From Clostridiales bacterium (GTDB lineage: Bacteria; Bacillota; Clostridia; Oscillospirales; Ruminococcaceae), in NCBI GenBank assembly GCA_029007575.1, contig JAQXIB010000064.1:1-17729 (forward strand): 17,729 nucleotides of DNA, written 5' to 3'. The notes under the pieces are model-generated. The model was not told the DNA's origin, did not search any database, and was given only the letters and a program-made list of their open reading frames with translations. This document shows positions 1-6,350 of the stretch, piece by piece. Made by a program: the position numbers and the translations under genes. How positions within the stretch are numbered: position 1 is the first letter of the stretch; each line of letters starts with the position of its first letter.

Positions 1-1250
1 GGATTGATCTGTGCCTGTAATGCCTTAAGCTCACTTTTTCGTTTTTGCTCCTGTTCCGCCACGGTCTGATGCATCAACTGGTCGATCTTTTGGATCATCG
101 TGTTATAGCTTTTTCCCAGATCGGCGATCTCGTCTTTGCCGGTTATGGTAACAGGAGCTTGAAAGTTTCCTTCCTCTACTTGCTTCATCTGTTCCTGAAG
201 TAGTCGGATGGGTTTGGTTAACTGTCCGGCAAGCAATTCGGATAAAAATGCCGCAAGGATGACAAAGATAATGCCGATCCCAAAGAAAGAGATAAACATC
301 CCTGATTGATTGGGAAACAGTTCGTTTGCATAGGTTGCTCCTGCCAATGTCCATCCGGAAGTTGGCATTTTGTAGATCGTATAAATGCGTTTCTCCGATC
401 CGCTGCCGAGCGTCAGATGGTTTTCTTTGGCGCTTTGAATCTGTTCTACTTCCTCCCAGCGCTCGGGAATACTGTATAAAAGCTGTTGATAGGGGTGATA
501 TACCAGGTCTGTGCGCGTATACACCTGATTATCAAGATCAGTTTCGGGCTTGGTATCCATGAGGAAAACATATCCGTTTTTTCCCAGCGTGACGCTTCGG
601 CAAAGCTTTTCTATTGTTTCATAATTCAGATCGATCAGCAGTACACCGAGCGCATTCCCGGTAGCTTTATCAATGATTTGACGGCTTAAGGATACCACCC
701 AGCGGTATTCGCCGGCAAAGATGTTTTGCACGTGTGAAGTCGTGTAAGCAACACCGCCTTTGACAGCGATTGCGTTTTTATACCAATCCGTAGCGTAGTA
801 GTTCGCGTAAGGATTTTGCTGCGGTTCATTGGCGTTGGCTTCACCTGTGTTTTCCCGCGTCATTAAAATTTTGTCGTTATCCCCAAAGATGATAATGCTG
901 TAAATATCAGAGCGGGTTTGGAGCATACTGTCAAAGTATTCGGTGATATCTTCTTTGAGTCGCTGCTCCGTTTCGGGGCTGTGAGAAGTATCGGTTCGGA
1001 GATATTCCAATACATCATTGTTGGCAACGGCGATATTCGAGATACTTTTCATATAATCCAGATAATACTCAATATTGTCGCCGAGCCGTTTCATAATGGT
1101 ATCGTTATATTCACTGGCGTTGCGCTTAATGGATTCTGCCGCAATGTAATAGGACGAAATGGAGATCAGAAACAGTGCAAGAAGAATAATCGCCATAAAT
1201 GACAGCATCATCTTGTTTTTAATTTTATAAATATGGTTTTTCAGCTTCAT
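1..1250 (-). CDS. Sensor histidine kinase, YesM type (3' part cut by window edge)
   Basis: Membrane sensor kinase expected to phosphorylate the adjacent response regulator. My own translation of the minus strand from ATG at 1250 is open through to the window edge (about 416 codons). It begins MKLKNHIYKIKNK, followed by a first membrane segment (about residues 14-34), a long extracytoplasmic region (about 35-315) resembling a Cache-type sensor, a second membrane segment (about 317-340), and a HAMP-like linker (LTKPIRLLQEQMKQVEEGNF). The last visible residues, ELKALQAQINP, are the hallmark just before the phospho-accepting His of the His_kinase family (PF06580, normally continuing HFLYN). The catalytic ATPase domain is therefore outside the window. 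Its start is 23 bp after the regulator stop, with a weak AGGGCAGGA-like ribosome site, so the two genes are co-transcribed. Ligand unknown; related pairs often respond to sugars or other extracellular solutes. Confidence 0.93.
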   Translation of the reverse strand, partial: MKLKNHIYKIKNKMMLSFMAIILLALFLISISSYYIAAESIKRNASEYNDTIMKRLGDNIEYYLDYMKSISNIAVANNDVLEYLRTDTSHSPETEQRLKEDITEYFDSMLQTRSDIYSIIIFGDNDKILMTRENTGEANANEPQQNPYANYYATDWYKNAIAVKGGVAYTTSHVQNIFAGEYRWVVSLSRQIIDKATGNALGVLLIDLNYETIEKLCRSVTLGKNGYVFLMDTKPETDLDNQVYTRTDLVYHPYQQLLYSIPERWEEVEQIQSAKENHLTLGSGSEKRIYTIYKMPTSGWTLAGATYANELFPNQSGMFISFFGIGIIFVILAAFLSELLAGQLTKPIRLLQEQMKQVEEGNFQAPVTITGKDEIADLGKSYNTMIQKIDQLMHQTVAEQEQKRKSELKALQAQIN

Positions 1251-1273
1251 ACATAGTCCTGCCCTTTAAAGCA

Positions 1274-2857
1274 TCATCTGGAATGCTTTCGGTAATTTTT
1301 CGGCGTCATGTCGGTAGATTTTTTGAAAATCATACTAAAATAATGAGGCTCTTTATAACCCACGGCTTCCGATATTTCAGCAATGGATTTATCTGTGTTT
1401 TTCAATAGCTGTTTTGCTTTTTCAATGCGCCGTTCTGTCAGATATTCCACAAAGGTCAGATCGGTATATGCCTTAAAGATACTGCTGAAATAGCTGACGC
1501 TGATTGCCAAATGGGAGCAGACGTCTTTTAATGAAAGATCCGGATTGGAAAAGTGCTCGTCAATATAGTTTGCCGCTTTTTCTCCTTGCTTTTCCGGCTG
1601 TGTAATCGGTGCGGATTTTGTGGCTTGCAGCATTTTTTGACAGCTATCCAAAAACTGATGTTCCAGCTGTTCTAATGTTTTTTCCTTTTCGGCGCCGGGA
1701 GAGACCGCAATCCCGACCACCTGTCTGTCTATGGTTCGGCTGACTGATAAGGATACTTTCTCAAGCAGATGATTGAGATAAAAAACGCATTGCTCAAAAG
1801 TCATATAGGTCGAACGGATGTCGGTAAACAAGGTATGGATTTGACGGACCAACAGAGGCTCGTCCCCATCCAAAATGATATTGGTAATATCAAGAACGCG
1901 GTTTTGGCTCAAAAAACTGGAAGAGCTTTTTTGGCTTACCATATCCGCAATGTTGATAATATTTTTATCCGGCGATAAAAATTGGTAGTACAGCGCGATT
2001 TGAGCAGACTGATAAGATTCCGGGAGACGCCGGATATGGGTGACATAATATCCGATACCGATGTGAACATCCATCCAGAGCGAGCCGGTCAAAGCGGAAT
2101 AGACATCTTCAATGACCAGTTGGGCAAATTGCTCCAACCCCTCTCGTTGTCCGCTGATAATGAGGGAGGTGTTACCGTCAATATTCTGGAACGCAACCGC
2201 ACCTGGATGTTTCCCGCATATTTCATCCGCGACATTATAAGCGGCATAATTGACCGCCTGGGATAATTTGCTTTTGATATCTTCCGACTCACACAGCTTT
2301 ACAGTCGCCGTGATATAGGCTTCTGCGATCAACGGCAAGTCCAGCTTTTTCACGTTTTCCTGAAAAATATCGGTATCGATAGGGGTGGTGATGAGTTTGT
2401 TCAGAAACTGTTCCTTTGCCACCTTTTCTCCCTTATAGGCATCGCTTTCCAGTGAAATATACTTCTGTTTTTCGGTGTAATCGCGATCCAGAGCGATCTT
2501 TAATTTTTCCAGCAATGCTTTAAATTGCTTCTTGGTAATGGGCTTTAAAAGATAGTCCAGGACGCCGGCTGTTAAAGCCTGTCTTGCATATTCGAATTCA
2601 TCATATCCGGTCAAGAGGATGGTTTTAATATTGGGGTATTGATCATGTACATAGCTGCAAAGTTCCAATCCGTCTACATACGGCATGCAGATATCCGAAA
2701 TAATGGCATCCGGTGGATTTTGTTCAATGATTTGTTTGGCTTGGGCACCGTTTTCACAAGCCGCTGTCAACTCAAATCCGAATTCTTCAAAATTGATCAT
2801 CTGAGTAATGCCCTGTCGGACGATCGGTTCGTCCTCTACGATCAGCAATTTATACAT
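1274..2857 (-). CDS. Response regulator, YesN/AraC type
   Basis: Transcription factor of the two-component pair, 527 aa. The receiver domain occupies about residues 1-125: acidic pair E8/D9, phospho-acceptor D55 in ISDICMP, T83 in LLTGYDE and K105 in LLKPI, all conserved. A long middle region (about 130-420) without a recognisable motif is usual for YesN-like regulators. The C-terminal AraC double helix-turn-helix spans about 425-527, ending ...FSMIFKKSTDMTPKNYRKHSR. The open frame extends 50 codons upstream, but MYKLLIVEDEP is the normal start of a receiver domain, so I chose ATG at 2857. AAAGGAG lies 15 nt upstream, a slightly long spacing. The sensor kinase follows immediately. Target genes (often an ABC sugar transporter) are not in the window. 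Confidence 0.95.
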   Translation of the reverse strand: MYKLLIVEDEPIVRQGITQMINFEEFGFELTAACENGAQAKQIIEQNPPDAIISDICMPYVDGLELCSYVHDQYPNIKTILLTGYDEFEYARQALTAGVLDYLLKPITKKQFKALLEKLKIALDRDYTEKQKYISLESDAYKGEKVAKEQFLNKLITTPIDTDIFQENVKKLDLPLIAEAYITATVKLCESEDIKSKLSQAVNYAAYNVADEICGKHPGAVAFQNIDGNTSLIISGQREGLEQFAQLVIEDVYSALTGSLWMDVHIGIGYYVTHIRRLPESYQSAQIALYYQFLSPDKNIINIADMVSQKSSSSFLSQNRVLDITNIILDGDEPLLVRQIHTLFTDIRSTYMTFEQCVFYLNHLLEKVSLSVSRTIDRQVVGIAVSPGAEKEKTLEQLEHQFLDSCQKMLQATKSAPITQPEKQGEKAANYIDEHFSNPDLSLKDVCSHLAISVSYFSSIFKAYTDLTFVEYLTERRIEKAKQLLKNTDKSIAEISEAVGYKEPHYFSMIFKKSTDMTPKNYRKHSR

Positions 2858-2978
2858 AATATGAATGTCAAACTCCTTTCGCTGCGAATAAATAGCGTGG
2901 GGATTGCGACTTATGCAGACGTTGTCCGGAAGATTGGATTTCTGTTTTTTGTTGATATCTAACACCTTTACATTAGTT

Positions 2979-3007
2979 ATTATACTATCTTTGTGGATTA
3001 TATGCAA
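2979..3007 (-). promoter_or_regulatory. Sigma-A promoter for the two-component operon
   Basis: On the minus strand: -35 TTGCAT (3002-3007), a 17-bp spacer, and a perfect -10 TATAAT (2979-2984). Transcription should begin near 2972, giving a leader of about 115 nt before the regulator start at 2857. Nothing else on this strand in the 2858-3093 gap competes with it. Confidence 0.75.
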
Positions 3008-3093
3008 GCGTATTTTGACATCACATAACCGAATCGCACCCTTTTTGTTTGAACTCCATATAATAATGCAGGACCAAATAAAAAGGTGGTGAC

Positions 3094-3174
3094 ATGGGCA
3101 TGGATTATTTTCCGGATGTTTTGTATGCCGGAAATCATCTGCGCTCTCCGATATGGAAAATTGGCTGTTGGTAA
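3094..3174 (+). CDS. Possible 26-codon leader ORF overlapping ytaF
   Basis: A short frame, MGMDYFPDVLYAGN... ending ...KIGCW, starts 3 nt after AAAAGGTGGTGAC, the best ribosome site in this region (the second ATG at 3100 gives the ideal spacing of about 8 nt). It ends with TAA at 3172-3174, 22 nt inside ytaF in another frame. ytaF itself has no clear ribosome site and no upstream in-frame start (its frame is closed by TGA at 3090-3092). The arrangement therefore suggests that ytaF is translated by coupling to this leader. A -10-like CATATAAT at 3057-3064 lies upstream, without a convincing -35 for sigma-A. I know no homologue of the peptide; it may only serve to load ribosomes. Confidence 0.35.
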   Translation: MGMDYFPDVLYAGNHLRSPIWKIGCW

Positions 3175-3770
3175 CCGTGTTGTCATTTGATACGTTGTTT
3201 GCCTGTATGACCTATGGCATGAAAAGAATTAAGATTCCGTTTTTCTCGGCGGCTGCCATTGCCGTGGTAGGAGCCGGATGTCTGATGATATCTATTTTAA
3301 CCAGAAGTTTTACGGATTATTTGTTGACGGACAGCACAGCGGAAAACTTGATCAAATACATAGGATTTGCGGTCTTGATCATCATGGGAACGGTCAATTT
3401 GTTTCAGAGCCTGTTAAAAAGGCTTGTTCATCAAGAAAAAACCATTCGCTTTAACGTATCGGAACTGAATTTTGTATTAAAAATCTGCATGGATGAAACA
3501 AAAGCAGATGTGGACTGCTCCAAAAGATTGTCGGTTTGGGAAGCGTGCTTGTTGGCGGCGACACTGTCGGTGGATTCTTTGCTGAGCGGCTTCAGTATAC
3601 AGGGCAATATGGCAGATTGCGTTGGTTTGGGAATATATTCCCTGGTGATGGGATTTTTAGCGGTATACAGCGGTATCTTTCTGGGAAAAAGAATATCCCG
3701 GTGCGGATATCATTTGTCTTGGCTGAGTGGAATCATATTGATTTTGATCGCATTTTTCAAGATGATCTGA
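3153..3770 (+). CDS. ytaF: Sporulation membrane protein YtaF (MntP-like fold)
   Basis: Integral membrane protein of 205 aa, within the usual range for YtaF. It is built from two related halves typical of the MntP/YtaF superfamily. The N-terminal half has LSFDTLFACMTYGMKRIKIP (about residues 10-30) and the C-terminal half has LSVDSLLSGFSIQGN (about 137-152). Each carries the conserved acidic residue in an S-[FV]-D context that is implicated in ion passage in MntP-type exporters. About six hydrophobic segments are visible, with a polar cytoplasmic loop around 88-122. YtaF is linked to sporulation in Bacillus, but its substrate is not established to my knowledge. ATG at 3153 is the only plausible start in frame; see the overlapping leader ORF for the unusual initiation context. 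It is followed 86 bp later by a terminator, so this is a single-gene unit. Confidence 0.85.
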   Translation: MENWLLVTVLSFDTLFACMTYGMKRIKIPFFSAAAIAVVGAGCLMISILTRSFTDYLLTDSTAENLIKYIGFAVLIIMGTVNLFQSLLKRLVHQEKTIRFNVSELNFVLKICMDETKADVDCSKRLSVWEACLLAATLSVDSLLSGFSIQGNMADCVGLGIYSLVMGFLAVYSGIFLGKRISRCGYHLSWLSGIILILIAFFKMI

Positions 3771-3856
3771 CCAATAATGGAAAAATAAATCATGTAACAA
3801 TAGCTTTGTATGCGCGATAGAAATCAAAGAAAAATCGAAACAATACACATCTAAAC

Positions 3857-3890
3857 GCAGGTGCCCCCAAAAGGGTACCTGCTTATTTTT
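3857..3890 (+). terminator. Rho-independent terminator after ytaF
   Basis: GCAGGT-G-CCC pairs with GGG-T-ACCTGC (10 bp including one G-U) around the loop CCAAAA, then TTATTTTTAT. It ends the ytaF transcript. Confidence 0.8.
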
Positions 3891-3902
3891 ATATTGATAT
3901 TA

Positions 3903-4052
3903 TCAGCGGCAGTGCTTTTGTAAGCTGTTTTTGAAAAGCTTGATCTGTTGTTTATAGGCCGTCGGAGCAAACATATATGAATAATTGGGAGTATACTTGT
4001 CCGTGGGAACACATTGAAACAAAAGAATTTTGACAGATATATTGCCGGAATA
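3903..4052 (-). pseudogene. Possible 3' remnant of an unknown gene
   Basis: The stretch 3891-4097 holds no complete gene. On the minus strand a 49-codon frame lies between in-frame stops at 4053-4055 and 3903-3905 and reads ...VPTDKYTPNYSYMFAPTAYK... ending KNSLQKHCR. It has a protein-like composition but no convincing start codon or ribosome site (only one internal Met), so if real it is the tail of a broken gene. I recognise no family. Chance is a realistic alternative. Confidence 0.18.
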
Positions 4053-4093
4053 TCACAGAAGCAGTTAAATAGGGAAGCTTTGCCTATACCGAT

Positions 4094-4125
4094 AAAAAAT
4101 CCCTGCTGTTGTAATAGCAGGGATT
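4094..4125 (-). terminator. Leftward terminator outside the left inverted repeat
   Basis: AATCCCTGCT (4098-4107) and AGCAGGGATT (4116-4125) form a perfect 10-bp stem around an 8-nt loop. On the minus strand it is followed by a U-run (A-run 4094-4099 on the plus strand). On the plus strand there is no U-run, so it works leftward. No minus-strand gene ends here; the only transcript it can stop is the one from the outward promoter at 4212-4240 (or, after inversion of the segment, the recombinase transcript). Confidence 0.75.
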
Positions 4126-4152
4126 AATAAATGTCATTTGTATTTGGAAGGT

Positions 4153-4177
4153 CGATTTTTTCGCAGAGTTGCTTAAT
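4153..4177 (-). repeat. Left inverted repeat (25 bp)
   Basis: Read on the minus strand this is ATTAAGCAACTCTGCG, then six A, then TCG. The right copy (5613-5636) is identical except for five A, so 24 of 25 positions match with one indel in the A-run. A partial dyad lies inside: TTAAGCA-ACTC-TGCGAAA, resembling the two core binding arms of a tyrosine recombinase around a short crossover region. Confidence 0.9.
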
Positions 4178-4211
4178 CTGAGAGTGAGATCATATCACGA
4201 TTTTGTGTTTA

Positions 4212-4240
4212 ATTATAACATAAGAAAGCTAAAAAAACAA
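4212..4240 (-). promoter_or_regulatory. Outward-facing sigma-A promoter inside the invertible segment
   Basis: Minus strand: -35 TTGTTT (4235-4240), a 17-bp spacer, and a perfect -10 TATAAT (4212-4217). A start near 4205 would give a transcript crossing the left repeat and stopping at the leftward terminator, about 110 nt. No gene lies under it in this orientation. If the segment flipped, the same promoter would point through the right-hand repeat toward tetR-sipW. Confidence 0.7.
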
Positions 4241-4279
4241 GGGGGTTTTACAAAAAAATATACTGAATAAAGAAGTTTT

Positions 4280-4308
4280 TTGTTTTTTCATTCTTAAACT
4301 TTTATATG
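4280..4308 (+). promoter_or_regulatory. Candidate promoter for the recombinase
   Basis: TTGTTT (4280-4285), 17 bp, TATATG (4303-4308). The -10 matches only 4 of 6 consensus positions, but it is the best plus-strand candidate between the left repeat and the recombinase start. Confidence 0.3.
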
Positions 4309-4333
4309 CGGCTGTGCTTGCGGCTGTTTTAGT

Positions 4334-4363
4334 CCGTCATTTCAGCCGTCATCATTGACTGAT
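4334..4363 (+). repeat. CCGTCAT repeats beside the recombinase gene (possible arm sites)
   Basis: CCGTCAT occurs at 4334-4340 and 4346-4352, followed by TGACTGAT at 4356-4363. Just after the recombinase gene AGCCGTCA recurs (5542-5549), followed by ATCAGTCA (5555-5562), the exact reverse complement of TGACTGAT. Short motifs clustered inside the two ends of the segment could be accessory binding sites for the recombinase N-terminal domain; chance cannot be excluded. Confidence 0.25.
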
Positions 4364-4425
4364 AGAAAATATTATTGCGGGAAGCAAACTTTCCACAAAG
4401 AAAAATGATAAAGGGGTTAATCAAA

Positions 4426-5529
4426 ATGGCAAGAAGAGGAGAAAACATCTACAAACGGAAAGACAATCGCTGGGAAGGCAGGTATATGAAAGGCAGTGAT
4501 TGTCAAGGCAAAACAAAATTTGGTTATGTTTATGCTAAAACTTACCGAGAGGTGAAAGAGAAGCTGAGCGCCTGCAAACAAGCCGCCGCAAAACCCGAAC
4601 GTTGTAAAAAAGATTTCGGAGCGTTTTGTGATGAGTGGCTGCTGCTTTCCCGCAGCAGAGTGAAGGATTCTACCTATGTGAAATATTATAGCACGGTGAA
4701 TCATCACTTAAAACCGGGATTAGGCGGCTTTCTTCCGCAAGATCTCAACACCGTTGCGATTGAGAATTTTAGCCACGATCTGCTGACCGGTGGACTTTCC
4801 GTCAAAACAGTACAGGATATTCTGACGGTTCTGCGGGCGGTTCTCAAGTATTGCCGTTGTCAGATCGGTCCGTCTTTTCCGGATATTGAGGTGATCTATC
4901 CCAAAGAGAGAAAAAAAGAAATGCGAGTACTTACCTTGGAAGAGCAGACAAAATTTATGCAGTATCTTCTCTGCAATATGGATGAAGTAAAGTTCGGCAT
5001 TCTTCTTGCTTTGCTCACAGGAATGCGCATCGGCGAGATCTGCGCTCTGAAATGGACAGATCTCTCACTGGAAAATCAAACGGTCCATGTCGGTTCTACT
5101 ATGCAGAGACTGCAAATTCTCGATGCACATTCGGATACCAAAACCAAAATTGTGGTCGGAGACACGAAAAGTCAAACCTCTAACCGTGTGATTCCGCTGA
5201 CCGATTATGCCGTATCATTGTGCAGAAAGATGAAACCGGCAAACAATACAGCTTTTGTCCTCACAGGCGATCCGATCCGTTTTCTTGAGCCGAGAACACT
5301 GCAATATAGGCTCGGCAAATATACGGCTGACTGCGGCCTAAAGGATGTACATTTTCATGTGCTTCGTCACACCTTCGCCACTCGCTGTGTGGAGGTGGGC
5401 TTTGAAATTAAGTCACTCAGTGAGATTTTAGGGCACTCCAGTGCCAAAGTCACTCTTGACCGCTATGTTCATTCTTCGTTGGAGCTGAAACGGGCGAACA
5501 TGGAAAAACTCGCTGCCGTCGGCCTGTAA
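4426..5529 (+). CDS. Tyrosine recombinase / site-specific integrase
   Basis: Phage-integrase-family recombinase of 367 aa, complete. The N-terminal part (1-60, MARRGENIYKRKDNRWEGRY...) is the Tn916-Int-like arm-binding type, followed by a SAM-like core-binding domain (about 65-160) and the catalytic domain (about 170-365). All catalytic residues are present: R201 (TGMRIGE), K248 (GDTKSQTS), H311 and R314 (HVLRH), H337 (LGH) and nucleophile Y347 (DRYVHSS). I chose ATG 4426 because AAGGGG sits 8-9 nt upstream and MARRGENIY is the familiar start; the frame is open 17 codons further up. There is no excisionase or phage or conjugation gene nearby, and inverted repeats flank the gene, which suggests a DNA invertase role rather than an integrated large element. 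Confidence 0.92.
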   Translation: MARRGENIYKRKDNRWEGRYMKGSDCQGKTKFGYVYAKTYREVKEKLSACKQAAAKPERCKKDFGAFCDEWLLLSRSRVKDSTYVKYYSTVNHHLKPGLGGFLPQDLNTVAIENFSHDLLTGGLSVKTVQDILTVLRAVLKYCRCQIGPSFPDIEVIYPKERKKEMRVLTLEEQTKFMQYLLCNMDEVKFGILLALLTGMRIGEICALKWTDLSLENQTVHVGSTMQRLQILDAHSDTKTKIVVGDTKSQTSNRVIPLTDYAVSLCRKMKPANNTAFVLTGDPIRFLEPRTLQYRLGKYTADCGLKDVHFHVLRHTFATRCVEVGFEIKSLSEILGHSSAKVTLDRYVHSSLELKRANMEKLAAVGL

Positions 5530-5583
5530 AGCGGAAATATAAGCCGTCAAAATAATCAGTCAAAATTAGAAGACTCCCTTTGT

Positions 5584-5612
5584 TTGAAAGCATTCCGGGA
5601 CTGATTTAGCAT
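5584..5612 (+). promoter_or_regulatory. Weak candidate outward promoter at the right end of the segment
   Basis: TTGAAA (5584-5589), 17 bp, TAGCAT (5607-5612, 4 of 6 matches) abutting the right repeat. It would point toward tetR in the present orientation, but a terminator intervenes. Tentative. Confidence 0.25.
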
Positions 5613-5636
5613 ATTAAGCAACTCTGCGAAAAATCG
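5613..5636 (+). repeat. Right inverted repeat (24 bp)
   Basis: ATTAAGCAACTCTGCG, then five A, then TCG; the inverted partner of 4153-4177. Similarity does not continue outside the repeats (ACCTTCC on one side, GCTGATT on the other). Confidence 0.9.
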
Positions 5637-5653
5637 GCTGATTGTCCTCCGGT

Positions 5654-5682
5654 AAAGAAGTGAGTTCGTTCACTTCTTTTTT
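5654..5682 (+). terminator. UUCG-loop terminator between the segment and tetR
   Basis: AAAGAAGTGAG and TTCACTTCTTT pair (11 bp with a closing G-U) around a TTCG tetraloop, with six T at 5677-5682. It should end the recombinase transcript. It also lies in the path of any promoter delivered from the segment, so it could act as an attenuator for tetR-sipW. Confidence 0.75.
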
Positions 5683-5708
5683 GGCAGAGAAGTAGCATCT
5701 GCTATCAT
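5681..5708 (+). promoter_or_regulatory. Sigma-A promoter of the tetR-sipW operon
   Basis: -35 TTGGCA (5681-5686, 5 of 6), 16-bp spacer, -10 TATCAT (5703-5708, 5 of 6). The -35 begins in the last two T of the preceding terminator. A start near 5715 would put the AAGGAG ribosome site (5716-5721) at the very 5' end of the message. Confidence 0.6.
5693..5704 (+). promoter_or_regulatory. Candidate TetR operator
   Basis: TAGCA-TC-TGCTA is a perfect 5-bp dyad lying between the -35 and -10 boxes and overlapping the first bases of the -10. This is the usual position for autorepression by TetR-family proteins. Assigning it to the adjacent regulator is inference. Confidence 0.4.
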
Positions 5709-5729
5709 GGCGGAAAAGGAGATCGTTTT

Positions 5730-6350
5730 GTGGCCAGAGAAGATATCATGTGTATCCTGATGGACAGCGCGGTTCATGCCGCAGCCAGAGATGGATTGGA
5801 AAACACAACTACACGTAGTATCGGTTGTGCGGCGGGGTTGCCTGACTCTTATATCTATCGATATTTTCGGGATAAGAACGATCTGCTTGAGCAAGCCTAT
5901 ATCCGTGCCATGCAGTCTTTTTATCAGGTGATCCTGCGTAAGATCCAGCAGCTGCGAGAGCAGGAAAGAAACTTTGAGCCGGAGCAGTATTGCCGCCTGA
6001 TATGGCAGGATGTATGGGATTTCCTCATGGAAAATCCGGATATCTGCCGCTTCTGCATTTATTATCACTACTCTCCAAATTATCATTCCCTCGCACAGGA
6101 AAAAGATACATACTACCGCTGTAAAATGGCAGAAATCCTTTCTCCGGAGTTTTTTAACAGCGTGGAGATTCCGCTGTTGTTGGACATGCTCTTTGCCATT
6201 ATGTTTTTCATGGCTGTGCAGGTGGTTGACGGCAAGTTGCCGAAAAATGAGCAGACCGACGAGATGGCTTTCAACCAGATATATACAGCAATCTCTGCCA
6301 ACCTGAAGCGGTTGCACGAAAATAAGGAGTGTGACAGTCAAACACAATGA
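5730..6350 (+). CDS. TetR/AcrR-family transcriptional regulator
   Basis: 206-aa TetR-family regulator. The N-terminal helix-turn-helix is clear at about residues 8-55 (AVHAAARDGLENTTTRSIGCAAGL...SYIYRYFRDKNDLLEQAY), followed by an all-helical ligand/dimer domain with several aromatic and Met residues (LLLDMLFAIMFFMAVQVVDG, about 150-170). The start is GTG at 5730, supported by AAGGAG with an 8-nt spacer. The stop overlaps the sipW start (ATGA), so the two are translationally coupled. The regulator therefore almost certainly belongs to the fibre operon and probably controls its own promoter through the dyad at 5693-5704. The ligand is not predictable. Confidence 0.9.
   Translation: MAREDIMCILMDSAVHAAARDGLENTTTRSIGCAAGLPDSYIYRYFRDKNDLLEQAYIRAMQSFYQVILRKIQQLREQERNFEPEQYCRLIWQDVWDFLMENPDICRFCIYYHYSPNYHSLAQEKDTYYRCKMAEILSPEFFNSVEIPLLLDMLFAIMFFMAVQVVDGKLPKNEQTDEMAFNQIYTAISANLKRLHENKECDSQTQ

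Larger units (their letters stand above)
4153..5636. mobile_element. Putative invertible segment carrying its own tyrosine recombinase
   Basis: A 1484-bp segment bounded by near-perfect inverted repeats, with an intact tyrosine recombinase inside, an outward-facing strong promoter at its left end, a weaker candidate at its right end, and transcription terminators just outside both repeats. These are the parts expected of a self-encoded DNA inversion switch. A small integrase-only mobile element with terminal inverted repeats is the main alternative. No target-site duplication was evident immediately outside the repeats, which favours inversion over transposition. The inversion itself is inferred, not seen. 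Confidence 0.6.

Noticed and set aside
3015..3043. TTGACA upstream of ytaF considered as a sigma-A -35
   Set aside because: The expected -10 position is ACCCTT-like; the nearest TATAAT (3059-3064) is 38 bp away, so the pair does not form a promoter.
4153..5636. Interpretation as an integrated phage or conjugative element
   Set aside because: Only a recombinase is present, with no excisionase, replication, mobilisation or phage genes, and the end repeats are inverted rather than direct att-type repeats.
5670..6347. 225-codon minus-strand frame opposite tetR
   Set aside because: Antisense to a clear TetR gene with promoter and ribosome site; no domain recognisable in the minus-strand product.
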